Below are positions 1 to 7,529 of a DNA stretch of 64,000 nt, in pieces. Under the pieces are notes generated by a model. The model did no database searches. It saw only the letters and a program-made list of their open reading frames with translations, and had not been told where the DNA came from. Within the stretch, counting starts at the first letter, position 1, and each line of letters opens with the position of its first letter. Origin of the DNA: Agathobaculum sp. Marseille-P7918 (GTDB taxonomy: Bacteria > Bacillota > Clostridia > Oscillospirales > Butyricicoccaceae); contig NZ_UYYD01000010.1 in NCBI RefSeq assembly GCF_900625105.1, forward strand, positions 23,382-87,381, given 5' to 3'. Made by a program: the position numbers and the translations under genes.

Positions 1-462
1 GGTGAGATCACCGATCTGATTCTGAACGACTTTACGGGTGACCTGTACGAATATGGCATCATCACCTCGGTGGAGGAGGAGTCGAATGACATGAGCCTGT
101 CCGGCAGTTATACCTATCTGCTGAACGGTGAAAAGCAGACGATCGCGACGAGCGGCAAAACGCTCGGCGCCAAGACCGGCCCGGCGCGGCTGACGATCGA
201 AAACGGGCAGCTCGCCGCGACGCGCACCCTGTATCAGATCAAGAATCCGGACAGCATCACCCAGCTTGGCGTGACCAAGGATGAGGAAAGTTGGCTGTTT
301 GCGGATGCCTGCGCGGTGTATCTGTATGACAATTCGGCGTACAGCCTGCTTTCGCTCAACGAATTGCGCAACAACTTTGATGCGTACAACATCACCTGCT
401 ATTATGACAACGACACGGATGACGGCGGCCGCATCCGCATCATCGTGGCGCGGCCGGCATAA
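1..462 (+). CDS. C-terminal part of a large, probably cell-surface protein (5'-truncated)
   Basis: The reading frame is open from the first base of the window and stops at 460-462, so only the last 153 codons are seen. No catalytic motif is recognised. The segment is polar, rich in Asp, Asn, Thr and Tyr, has no membrane helix and ends IIVARPA. This composition resembles C-terminal regions of exported SLH-domain proteins of clostridia, but no SLH motif lies in the visible part, so surface location is only an inference. A strong hairpin terminator follows directly. The nearby CsaB fusion (10.6 kb) would make the wall pyruvyl groups that SLH domains bind, which fits but does not prove the idea. 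Confidence 0.55.
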   Translation, partial: GEITDLILNDFTGDLYEYGIITSVEEESNDMSLSGSYTYLLNGEKQTIATSGKTLGAKTGPARLTIENGQLAATRTLYQIKNPDSITQLGVTKDEESWLFADACAVYLYDNSAYSLLSLNELRNNFDAYNITCYYDNDTDDGGRIRIIVARPA

Positions 463-471
463 GGTCGGACG

Positions 472-507
472 AAAAAAGGGTTTCTCCTATGGAGAAACCC
501 TTTGATA
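472..507 (+). terminator. Intrinsic terminator after the first gene
   Basis: A perfect 13-bp stem (475-487 with 491-503, AAAGGGTTTCTCC and its complement) with a TAT loop. The stem itself ends in TTT. It sits 10 bases after the stop codon at 462. Confidence 0.85.
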
Positions 508-572
508 TTTCTTGCGCTTTGCACAAACAAAAGATATAATATCTGTATAAAATGCAGATTGGAGCGAGAACA

Positions 573-1052
573 ATGGCTTCGGATAAAACCAATGTAATGC
601 GTGTGCTCGAGCAGCATAAAATCGCGTATACCGCACATGAATATCCGCACGGCAAGGAAGCGGTGGACGGCGTGAGCGTGTCCAAACTGCTGGGACTGAA
701 CGTCGATCAGGTGTTCAAAACGCTGGTCGCGCGCGGCCGCTCGGGCAGTTTTCATGTATTTGTCATCCCGGTGGCCAAAGAGCTTGACCTGAAAAAGGCC
801 GCCAAGGCCGCGGGAGAAAAGTCGGTGGAGCTGGTGCATGTCAAGGAGCTGCTGGGCCTGACCGGCTATGTGCGCGGCGGCTGCTCGCCGGTGGGCATGA
901 AAAAGGCGTTTGCCACTGTGTTTGACGAGAGCGTCAACACTATCCCGACCGTGATCGTGTCGGCGGGCAAGATCGGCTACCAGATCGAGTGCGCCCCGGC
1001 GGATTTGATCGCGCTGACGCGGGCCAAAACCGCGCCCATCACGACGGACTGA
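573..1052 (+). CDS. ybaK: YbaK/EbsC-type Cys-tRNA(Pro) deacylase
   Basis: A 159-residue protein of the YbaK/ProX family, which hydrolyses cysteine mischarged on tRNA(Pro) in the cytoplasm. The whole length fits the family (about 155-165 residues), with a conserved substrate-pocket lysine in QVFKTLVARG and a GGCSPVGMKK segment near residues 105-115, both typical of YbaK. The start at 573 was chosen over an upstream in-frame ATG at 552 because GGAG at 561-564 is correctly spaced for it, and the family starts near this MASDKTNVMR sequence. The 3' end overlaps the convergent gene by 14 bases. The deacylase role is family knowledge; substrate choice is not tested here. Confidence 0.88.
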   Translation: MASDKTNVMRVLEQHKIAYTAHEYPHGKEAVDGVSVSKLLGLNVDQVFKTLVARGRSGSFHVFVIPVAKELDLKKAAKAAGEKSVELVHVKELLGLTGYVRGGCSPVGMKKAFATVFDESVNTIPTVIVSAGKIGYQIECAPADLIALTRAKTAPITTD

Positions 1053-1812
1053 GCAGTTCTTCGGCATCCGGAAACAGTGCGAACACGGTCTGCACGCCGC
1101 AGCCGGCCAGCTGCGCGAGCTTGGCCTCGAGCGTGGAGGTATCGTCGAACAGCACAAAGTGCGCGCGTCCGTCGGGATCGGTGTAGGTGAAGTATTTGGC
1201 GCACAGCTCGCGCGAGAAAAAGGTCTGCGCACCGGTGCGCGTCAGCAGGGCTTCGCGCTCGGTTTTGGTCAGGGTTTTGCCGTTCGGCGTGTTGGAGGGC
1301 AGCATGAAATCCTGCGAGACCGGCTGCAAGAACGCTGCGATGCGCGCCGCGCCGTAAATGCCCTGCAAAGAGGAAATGTAGGCGGTCAGACTGCCGCCGG
1401 AGAGCGCGGTCGGCGTGGTCAGTATGGCGTGCGTCAGCTGGCGGCCGCAGGGAAGCGGGACGAAAAACGGGATGCCCGCATCGTGCAGCGCGGTGTCGAA
1501 CGCCGCAAGCAGCGCGCGGCCGCGCGGGGTATCGTGTTCAAAATCGGCGAATACGCCGGGCGCGCCCGTGCGACGGGCTTCATAGACCAGATCGGCCGCC
1601 AGCCGTTCCGGGTTGCACATCGCCAGATCGAGCGGCGGGTCGCATAAGCCCAGCAGGCAGTGCGCCTGCGCGGTGGGAAGCTGCAGCCGCTGCAAGGCGC
1701 CTTTGGGCGTGATGCCCAGACAAAGGTGCAGCACGGGCATGCCCTGCCCGGCTGCGCGTGCCGTATCCCGGCCGGTGCATACCAGCACCAGATTTTTCGT
1801 ATATACCATCAT
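1039..1812 (-). CDS. Hypothetical protein, possible TIM-barrel/GH18-like fold
   Basis: A 257-residue protein without a clear family. After a short hydrophobic first strand (KNLVLVCTGRD) there are alternating beta/alpha segments. GVFADFEHDTPRG near residues 80-90 resembles the strand-4 DxxDxE region of GH18-like spore-wall hydrolases, but only one acid pair is present and no signal peptide is seen. The start at 1812 (or the adjacent ATG at 1809) is preceded on the minus strand by AGGGAG six bases upstream; longer starts run into the intergenic region. It converges on ybaK with a 14-base overlap and diverges from yqeG. The GH18-like reading is weak. Confidence 0.6.
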   Translation of the reverse strand: MMVYTKNLVLVCTGRDTARAAGQGMPVLHLCLGITPKGALQRLQLPTAQAHCLLGLCDPPLDLAMCNPERLAADLVYEARRTGAPGVFADFEHDTPRGRALLAAFDTALHDAGIPFFVPLPCGRQLTHAILTTPTALSGGSLTAYISSLQGIYGAARIAAFLQPVSQDFMLPSNTPNGKTLTKTEREALLTRTGAQTFFSRELCAKYFTYTDPDGRAHFVLFDDTSTLEAKLAQLAGCGVQTVFALFPDAEELLSPS

Positions 1813-1937
1813 GATCGACTCCCTTGTGTTCGGGCAGCGGCGCATGGTGGGGAGAGCGGCGCTGCACTGGACTTTTTGGACAAATTCTATTACACTATAT
1901 GTGGCACCCGCCAAAGTGAGAACGCAGGAGTGAACGA

Positions 1938-2450
1938 ATGAGCAAACTGATTCCGGATTATGTGTTTGAATCCATTTATGATATTACGCCCGCGCTGCTG
2001 CAGCAGCACGGGGTGCGCGGCGTGCTGATCGACCTGGACGGGACGATGGCCTCACGTAAGGCCGCGCTGCCGCCGGATACGCTGGCGCCGTTTGTGCAGA
2101 CGCTGCGCGAAGCCGGGCTGCGCGTGCTGGTGTTTTCCAACAATCGCGAGACGCGTGTGCGCAAATTCTGTCAGGCGCTGGGCGCGGAGTACCATTGCCG
2201 GGCGGCCAAGCCGCTGGCATTCGGCTTCCGCCGTGCAGCCGAGCGGTTGGGGCTGCCGCTGACACAGGTCGCCGTGATCGGCGATCAGATTTTTACCGAT
2301 GTGCTGGGCGGCAACCGCGTCGGCGCGCTGACCTGTTATGTGCAGACGCTCGACCGGCATTCGTTCTGGATCAATCTGCGCTATCAGATCGAGCGCGGAT
2401 TCATCGAGCGCGGCAAGCACAGAATGGAAGCGAGGGAACGGCATGAGTGA
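1938..2450 (+). CDS. yqeG: YqeG-family HAD IIIA phosphatase
   Basis: A 170-residue cytoplasmic HAD-superfamily phosphatase. Motif I is LIDLDGTMAS (about residues 31-40) with the nucleophile aspartate, motif II is VFSNN, a lysine lies in the RAAKPLAFGF region, and the acidic motif IV is VIGDQIFTDVLGGN near 115-128. Length and motif order match Bacillus YqeG. In Firmicutes it is usually found beside aroE/aroQ-type genes and ribosome-assembly genes; here it leads an operon with an AP-endonuclease-like gene, aroQ and an M24 peptidase. A CAGGAG site lies just upstream of the ATG. The last 8 bases overlap the next gene, indicating translational coupling. The substrate is unknown. Confidence 0.9.
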   Translation: MSKLIPDYVFESIYDITPALLQQHGVRGVLIDLDGTMASRKAALPPDTLAPFVQTLREAGLRVLVFSNNRETRVRKFCQALGAEYHCRAAKPLAFGFRRAAERLGLPLTQVAVIGDQIFTDVLGGNRVGALTCYVQTLDRHSFWINLRYQIERGFIERGKHRMEARERHE

Positions 2451-3303
2451 GGCGAAATTCGGTCCGGCGGGCAATTCTGAGTCCTTTGCCGCCGAAGGGT
2501 TCAAAAAAAGCGAGGACGCGCCCGCGTGGCTGGCAGCCAAGGGGCTGACCGCGTTTGAATATCAGTGTGGCCGCGGCGTGCGCTGCGGGGAGGAGACCGC
2601 GCGCAAGATCGGCGCGGCGGCGGCTCTGCACGGCATCGCCATGAGCATCCACGCGCCGTACTTTATCAACCTTTCCTCGGAGGAAAGCGAGCGCATGGAG
2701 AAAAACGTCGGCTATGTGATGGAGACAGCCAAGCTGGCTGTGCCGCTCGGCGCGACGCGCATGGTGGTGCACTGCGGCGGACAGGGCAAGCTGACGCGCG
2801 AGCGCGCGATGCGCAACACGCATGAGAATGTGAAAAACATTCTGCGCGCGCTCGAGGAAGCCCATCTGACCGGCTGCACGGTCTGCCTGGAAACCATGGG
2901 AAAAAAGAGCGTGCTCGGCTCGGCAGAGGAGGTCTGCGAGCTGGTCGCAGCGGATGAGCGTCTGCTGCCCTGCATCGACTTCGGGCATCTCAATTGCCGC
3001 ACAGGCGGCGGCATGTCCACGCGGGAGGATGTAAAACGCCTGTTTGACCTGATGGAAAACACCATCGGTGTTGAACGCACGCGTGTGCTGCACGCGCATT
3101 TCTCGCATATTGAATATAACGACAAGGGAGAGGTGCGGCACCTGACCTTTGCCGACACCGCGTACGGACCGGATTTTGCGCCGGTTGCACAGGAGGCCGC
3201 GGCACGCGGCTACACCCCGACGTTTATCTGCGAGTCGGCCGGCACACAGGCCGAGGATGCCGTGACCATGATGCAAATTTTTCAAAAGGAGATAGAAAAA
3301 TGA
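2443..3303 (+). CDS. AP-endonuclease IV-like TIM-barrel protein
   Basis: A 286-residue protein of the xylose-isomerase-like/endonuclease IV fold. Metal-ligand segments are visible in order: SIHAPY (His), MVVHCGG (His), CLETMGKK (Glu), IDFGHLN (Asp and His), HAHFSH (His) and ICESAG (Glu), matching the Zn-binding pattern of Nfo-type enzymes. Length is close to Nfo (about 280). It may cleave abasic DNA, but such barrels also include sugar isomerases, so the activity is inferred. The start at 2443 was preferred to frame extensions lying within yqeG because it gives the usual 8-base overlap and a natural N-terminus. Its stop overlaps the aroQ start as ATGA. Confidence 0.82.
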   Translation: MSEAKFGPAGNSESFAAEGFKKSEDAPAWLAAKGLTAFEYQCGRGVRCGEETARKIGAAAALHGIAMSIHAPYFINLSSEESERMEKNVGYVMETAKLAVPLGATRMVVHCGGQGKLTRERAMRNTHENVKNILRALEEAHLTGCTVCLETMGKKSVLGSAEEVCELVAADERLLPCIDFGHLNCRTGGGMSTREDVKRLFDLMENTIGVERTRVLHAHFSHIEYNDKGEVRHLTFADTAYGPDFAPVAQEAAARGYTPTFICESAGTQAEDAVTMMQIFQKEIEK

Positions 3304-3734
3304 AAAAAGTGCTGCTGATCCATGGACCCAATATCAATTTGACCGGTCAGCGCGAGCCGGGCATTTACGGCTCGGAAACGCTGGCCACCATCAATGCGGA
3401 GGTCGTGACCAAGTGCCAGCGGCTGGGAATGGACTGCGCGGTGTTTCAGTCCAATTCGGAGGGCGCGCTCATCGACCGCATCCATGCCGCGCGCGAAGAC
3501 TGCGACGCCATCATCATCAACGCGGGCGCGTATACGCATTACAGCTACGCTCTGCGGGACGCGATTGCGGCGGTGCGGCTGCCTGCCGTAGAGGTGCATA
3601 TGTCCAATGTGGATGCGCGCGAGGAATTCCGCCACAAGTCGGTCATCGGGCCGGTCTGTGCGGGTTCGATTGCGGGCTTCGGCAAGCACAGCTATCTGCT
3701 GGCCGTGGATGCGGTCAAGGCAATCATTGGGTGA
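3300..3734 (+). CDS. aroQ: Type II 3-dehydroquinate dehydratase
   Basis: A 144-residue enzyme of the shikimate pathway (3-dehydroquinate to 3-dehydroshikimate). The N-terminal signature HGPNINLTGQREPGIYG carries the Asn and catalytic Tyr at about residue 23. FQSNSEG, IINAGAYTHYS and EVHMSNVDARE follow in the family order, giving the catalytic His and substrate-binding Ser/Asn. Length is typical of AroQ (140-150). Its ATG overlaps the preceding stop codon. Being in this operon links it to yqeG and the downstream peptidase, an arrangement common in Firmicutes. Confidence 0.96.
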   Translation: MKKVLLIHGPNINLTGQREPGIYGSETLATINAEVVTKCQRLGMDCAVFQSNSEGALIDRIHAAREDCDAIIINAGAYTHYSYALRDAIAAVRLPAVEVHMSNVDAREEFRHKSVIGPVCAGSIAGFGKHSYLLAVDAVKAIIG

Positions 3735-3744
3735 GGCGACAAAA

Positions 3745-4809
3745 ATGAAACGAAAGGAATTGCAGGAGCTTTTGCTCGAAGCGCCCTATGACGCGCTGGT
3801 GCTGACGAGCGAAGTCAACCGCCGCTATGCGACCGGTTTCCACTCGACCGCGGGTGCGGTGTATCTGTCCGCGAAGCAGGCAGTGTTCTTCACGGATTTC
3901 CGTTATGTCGAAGCGGCGCGCGCCGCGGTGACGGACTTTGAGGTGCGGGAGATCGGCGGCGGCCGCAGTTATACCGCGGCGATCAACGAGCTGATCGAGC
4001 AGGACGGCGTCAAAACGGTTGCGCTCGAGGACGGGACGCTGACCTATGCGGAGTACATGACATGGGCTTCCGCGCTGCACGCGACCGCCATGCGGCTGGA
4101 GGACGGCGTGGCCTGCCTGCGTGTGGTCAAAGAGGACGACGAGGTGCAAAAGATCGTTGCGGCGCAGCGCATTGCCGAGCAGGCGTTTGAGGAGGTCATG
4201 AACGACATCCGCATCGGCGTGACCGAAAAGGAGATCGCCGCGCGCCTGACCTATCTGATGCTGCATTACGGGGCGGAGAATATGTCGTTCGACCCGATCG
4301 TGGTATCGGGCGCGAACAGCTCCAAGCCGCATGGCGTGCCGACCGAGAAAACCATCGCCGCGGGCGATTTTGTGACGATGGATTTCGGCTGCATCGTGGA
4401 CGGCTATTGCTCGGATATGACGCGTACGGTCGCGGTCGATCATGTGACCGAGGAGATGCAGCGCGTATATGACACCGTGCTGGATGCACAGCTGGCAGGC
4501 ATCGCGGTGTGCAAGGCGGGCGTGCCCGGCTCTGAGGTGGATGGCGCGGCGCGCCGCGTGATCGAGCAGGCGGGCTACGGCGATGCGTTTGGCCATGGCT
4601 TTGGTCACGGCGTCGGTCTGGAGATCCACGAGGCGCCGAATGCTTCCGTGCGGTCGGAAATGCCGCTGCCGGCAGGCAGCATCCTGACCGCGGAACCGGG
4701 CATCTATCTGCCGGGCAAGTTCGGCGTGCGCATCGAGGACATGCTGTATGTCATCGAGGACGGCTGCATCAACCTGACCGAGGCGCCTAAAACGCTGCGT
4801 ATTTTGTAA
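3745..4809 (+). CDS. M24-family Xaa-Pro aminopeptidase
   Basis: A 354-residue cytoplasmic metallopeptidase with an N-terminal creatinase-like domain (about 1-125) and a pita-bread catalytic domain. Metal ligands are seen in MDFGCIVDGYCSDMTRT (two Asp), GHGFGHGVGLEIHEAP (His), LTAEPGIYLPG (Glu) and VRIEDM (Glu). This is the proline-peptidase pattern of YqhT/PepP-like enzymes, which release residues N-terminal to proline. The ATG at 3745 follows aroQ by 10 bases; the longer frame reads through aroQ in another frame and was rejected. It ends the yqeG operon at a strong terminator. Confidence 0.93.
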   Translation: MKRKELQELLLEAPYDALVLTSEVNRRYATGFHSTAGAVYLSAKQAVFFTDFRYVEAARAAVTDFEVREIGGGRSYTAAINELIEQDGVKTVALEDGTLTYAEYMTWASALHATAMRLEDGVACLRVVKEDDEVQKIVAAQRIAEQAFEEVMNDIRIGVTEKEIAARLTYLMLHYGAENMSFDPIVVSGANSSKPHGVPTEKTIAAGDFVTMDFGCIVDGYCSDMTRTVAVDHVTEEMQRVYDTVLDAQLAGIAVCKAGVPGSEVDGAARRVIEQAGYGDAFGHGFGHGVGLEIHEAPNASVRSEMPLPAGSILTAEPGIYLPGKFGVRIEDMLYVIEDGCINLTEAPKTLRIL

Positions 4810-4825
4810 GGGTACCATCAGACAG

Positions 4826-4864
4826 AAAAAAGCACCGGAAACGAATTTCGTTTCCGGTGCTTTG
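4826..4864. terminator. Bidirectional intrinsic terminator
   Basis: AAAGCACCGGAAACGAA (4828-4844) pairs with its complement ending at 4863, forming a nearly loop-free long stem with A/T flanks on both sides. It lies between the convergent peptidase gene and the HPr-like gene and can serve both. Confidence 0.85.
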
Positions 4865-4893
4865 CATGTTAAGTAACCGATAGGAGGAAGAGA

Positions 4894-5136
4894 TTAGTCT
4901 TCGTCTTCGATTTCCAGATAATCAGCCAGATCCTTGAACAGTGCGGTCGGGTCAACGTCATCCTCCAGCACGATCTGCAGGGGCTCGTTGAGGGACAGCA
5001 GGAACATGCCGAGCAGGCTCTTGGCGTCTACCATGCCGCTCTTGCCGTGAATCCAGATGTCGAAGCCGTACTTGGTGACGATCTTGTTGATCTTCTGAAT
5101 GTCGTCCGTATTCTTAACACGAATACCTCTGGTCAT
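4894..5136 (-). CDS. HPr-family phosphocarrier-like protein
   Basis: An 80-residue protein with the HPr fold pattern. The position of the HPr catalytic histidine is hard to place: WIHGKSGMVDAKSLLGMFLLSL keeps the Ser-46-like GMVDAKSLLG helix, while the usual active-site GLHARPA loop is absent. It may therefore be a Crh-like or other non-phosphotransfer HPr relative. The acidic tail EIEDED is unusual. The start at 5136 is set by a perfect GGAGGT eight bases away on the minus strand; upstream in-frame extensions pass through the promoter. It is monocistronic. Confidence 0.8.
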   Translation of the reverse strand: MTRGIRVKNTDDIQKINKIVTKYGFDIWIHGKSGMVDAKSLLGMFLLSLNEPLQIVLEDDVDPTALFKDLADYLEIEDED

Positions 5137-5182
5137 AAAAATTACCTCCATTTCAAAAACGCGTTTTTCCTTTTCTGCTAAC

Positions 5183-5211
5183 ATTATAGCATAAAAATGC
5201 GGAAAGAAAAG
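5183..5211 (-). promoter_or_regulatory. Possible promoter of the HPr-like gene
   Basis: On the minus strand a perfect TATAAT lies at 5188-5183, about 45 bases before the start codon. The -35 position at 17 bases spacing (CTTTTC) is weak, so only the -10 is convincing. The rest of 5137-5341 is AT-rich and shows no gene. Confidence 0.4.
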
Positions 5212-5341
5212 AGTTTTTTGCGCCATTCGGCATTTTTCATCATTTTGAAGCGTGGATTCGTGTGCATTGCATAAAACTTGTGTTTTATGCACAAAAAGTG
5301 CGCAGAAAAACTGTGCAATGTGCGAATTTCACAATAATATA

Positions 5342-5377
5342 ACAAAAAAACAACAGCCTGCGTATCAGCAGGCTGTT
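5342..5377 (-). terminator. Terminator of the sigma/anti-sigma operon
   Basis: A 10-bp stem (5352-5361 with 5368-5377, AACAGCCTGC) followed on the minus strand by a run of T (A-run at 5344-5350 on plus). A second inverted repeat, CCGGAC...GTCCGG, lies at about 5383-5410 closer to the stop codon. Confidence 0.75.
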
Positions 5378-5433
5378 ACATTCCGGACCGGACGGCCCCA
5401 CACCGTCCGGCACTGTTTGCCCCCACGGGCTTT

Positions 5434-6843
5434 CTACTCTTCTATCGAAATGGTGAATTGATCGATGCGAACAGCCGCAATCGTTTCGGTTTTCAAAAAG
5501 CGGCGGCTTTCCGATCCAGCCTGAAATTCATACTCGATGCCGAACTCTGCTGTTGCGGCATCTGTGCTGCCGGAACTGAGTGAACTGCCGCGTGCTGCGG
5601 TTTTTACGATGGTGCCATCCCGCAGGACAAGCGTTACGGTTGGCGCCTGCCGGTCGTAAAAGAACGAATGTTCCTTAGAGGCGGAGTCGATCGGCATTGT
5701 GCCGGTCAGCTCCAGACCGAGCGGCGAAATGGTCAGTCCGGTCAGATGCATGTCGTTGGCGGCGTTCAGATTCAGCTGGCGCGTCAGCGTTTGTGCGCTC
5801 GGCGCGCAGAAGGAAAACGACCAGCCGTCTTTGGTCAGCGGGGTGAAGCGCTGATAGGAGATCTGCGGCTCCAGATAGGGCAGATCCTGCTCGGTCAGCC
5901 CCTCAAACTGGGTCTCGTACAGTTCCGTGTCGCAGTCGGCATCGCCGTAGCCGTGCTGCGAACCGAAGTACAGACGGCCGGTGCGGATATCCCGCAGGGA
6001 ATCAATTTGCGCGGCTACGCTGTCGTACAGATTGCGTTCGGGCATGCGCAGCGAAACGCACAAAAGGTCGCCCTCAAAGGCGACGCCGGCAAATTGGATC
6101 TCGGGCGATTGGTAGGACTGCGGCAGGAGGGCGTTGGTGCAGTCCTGCTGCTGGAGGGCGGCCAGACGCTGCGCACCGCTGTCCTCTTCCTGCAAGGAAA
6201 CCGGATGCGAGCGATAGATCGCGGCCAGATCGACCGGCGCGGGCAGCGAGTCGGTTTGCTCCATGGTGGAGGCCGGCTCGATCGTCAGCGTCAGCTGCCG
6301 GTCGCCGGGGTCTTCGGTCAGCGAAAAGGCGCTGTAATAGTATTCGACCGACGGGTCGGTGCTGTCAAGCGAACCCGTGCCGCTCGACGAAACGCAGTAC
6401 TCCTCCGAGCCGTCCATCAGCAGGGAGGCATCGCCCAGCATGGTCATGCGGGAATCGCCGTGGATGTCCGAGCCGTCCTCATAGCGGAAGGAATAGAGCA
6501 CGGCGACCTGTTGTTCGCTGACGATGGCGTCCTCCAGCGTAATAGTGCATCCATCGACCGTCTGCGTTTGCCATACGGGCGTAGCCAAACCGTCCGGCAT
6601 CATCACGCCCCGCCCGAACAAGGCGTTCCAGCCGCCGGAAAGCTGCACCATGGCAGCGGCTGCGGTCGCCGTCAGCAGGACGGCGGCAAGGACAGCGGCC
6701 AGAATGCGCTGCGGGCTGCGCAGCGGCATGCGGTGGCTGCGGCGGGCACGCTGCTCGCGCACGGCGCCGGCAATGTCGTACATCGGGGTCTCGATCTGTT
6801 CGAGTGCCTGACGGATCCGCAGGTCATCCGGTGTGAGTTTCAT
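5434..6843 (-). CDS. Membrane-anchored anti-sigma factor-like protein (DUF4179/DUF5643 type)
   Basis: A 469-residue protein. A cytoplasmic N-terminal region of about 50 residues with a basic stretch (REQRARRSHRM) is followed by one hydrophobic segment (about 51-70, ILAAVLAAVLLTATAAAA) and a long extracellular region rich in beta-strand patterns (residues 75-469). This layout and the position immediately downstream of an ECF sigma gene are typical of DUF4179-type regulators, which hold the sigma factor at the membrane until a signal is sensed. The start at 6843 has AGGAGG on the minus strand, while the longer frame reads inside the sigma gene. The first 20 bases overlap the sigma gene 3' end, so the two are translationally coupled. 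The signal is unknown. Confidence 0.8.
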   Translation of the reverse strand: MKLTPDDLRIRQALEQIETPMYDIAGAVREQRARRSHRMPLRSPQRILAAVLAAVLLTATAAAAMVQLSGGWNALFGRGVMMPDGLATPVWQTQTVDGCTITLEDAIVSEQQVAVLYSFRYEDGSDIHGDSRMTMLGDASLLMDGSEEYCVSSSGTGSLDSTDPSVEYYYSAFSLTEDPGDRQLTLTIEPASTMEQTDSLPAPVDLAAIYRSHPVSLQEEDSGAQRLAALQQQDCTNALLPQSYQSPEIQFAGVAFEGDLLCVSLRMPERNLYDSVAAQIDSLRDIRTGRLYFGSQHGYGDADCDTELYETQFEGLTEQDLPYLEPQISYQRFTPLTKDGWSFSFCAPSAQTLTRQLNLNAANDMHLTGLTISPLGLELTGTMPIDSASKEHSFFYDRQAPTVTLVLRDGTIVKTAARGSSLSSGSTDAATAEFGIEYEFQAGSESRRFLKTETIAAVRIDQFTISIEE

Positions 6844-7360
6844 ACGACTTGCTCCTCCTTTCTGCCGGCGTCCCCTCCAGCGCTTGGGCCAGCTTTTTGC
6901 GTGCGCGTTCGTACCGCTTGCGCAGAGTAGCGGCCGGCCTGCCGTAAATGACGGCAAGTGCGTCAAAGCTGCGCTGTTCAATGACACGGCTGTATACCAG
7001 CGCGCGCTGCTCGGGTGAGAGCGTTTCCAACGCGCGCCGCAGGTCCTCGCCGATATAATCCGGATCGGACGCCACGGGCGGCGGCGTGACCAGCTGGCGC
7101 TTACGATGGCGCAGCATGTCCACGCAGGTCGTGTAGGCAAGGCGGTACAGCCATGCGCTCAGGCTGGTGCCCGGACGGAACCGGCGATGGTTGTCATAAG
7201 CTTTGATGAAGGTCGTCTGCACGGCGTCCTGCGCTTCGTGATAGTCGCACAGGATGTGGTGACAGTACCGCAGGAGCGGCTGACCGTATAGTGCAATTGC
7301 ATCTGCGAGCGCTGCCTCGCTGCCGCTGGCAAAGCGCTCGTCCAATGGGCGGGCGTCCAT
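6824..7360 (-). CDS. ECF-type RNA polymerase sigma factor
   Basis: A 178-residue sigma-70 family protein. Region 2 spans about residues 20-90 (LRYCHHILCDYHEAQDAVQ, then FIKAYDNHRRF and LSAWLYRLAYTTCVDMLR). Region 4 spans 115-170 (LSPEQRALVYSRVIEQRSF, ALAVIYGRPAATLRKRYERA, a helix-turn-helix). No region 3 is present, as in ECF factors. The start at 7360 gives the usual ECF N-terminus and is preceded by GGGGGC; the upstream extension covers the intergenic region. It forms an operon with the anti-sigma gene, overlapping it by 20 bases, and ECF factors of this kind usually autoregulate. Confidence 0.92.
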   Translation of the reverse strand: MDARPLDERFASGSEAALADAIALYGQPLLRYCHHILCDYHEAQDAVQTTFIKAYDNHRRFRPGTSLSAWLYRLAYTTCVDMLRHRKRQLVTPPPVASDPDYIGEDLRRALETLSPEQRALVYSRVIEQRSFDALAVIYGRPAATLRKRYERARKKLAQALEGTPAERRSKSYETHTG

Positions 7361-7473
7361 GACTGCGCCCCCTTTCGTAGGAACATGTTCACCCGTTATA
7401 ACGGATGTGGGGCGCGTTTTGTGACAGGGGTTTCGGATATTTTTCCGTTTTGTTACGAATATTCGTGAAAGAC

Positions 7474-7516
7474 AACAAAAAGAGCCGCCGGAATTGTGCA
7501 TTCCGACGGCTCTTTC
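7474..7516 (-). terminator. Terminator of aspS
   Basis: AAAGAGCCGCCGGAAT (7479-7494) pairs with ATTCCGACGGCTCTTT (7500-7515) with one mismatch. On the minus strand the stem is followed by TTTTTGTTG, just after the aspS stop at 7530. Confidence 0.85.
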
Positions 7517-7529
7517 TTTTGAAATGGGA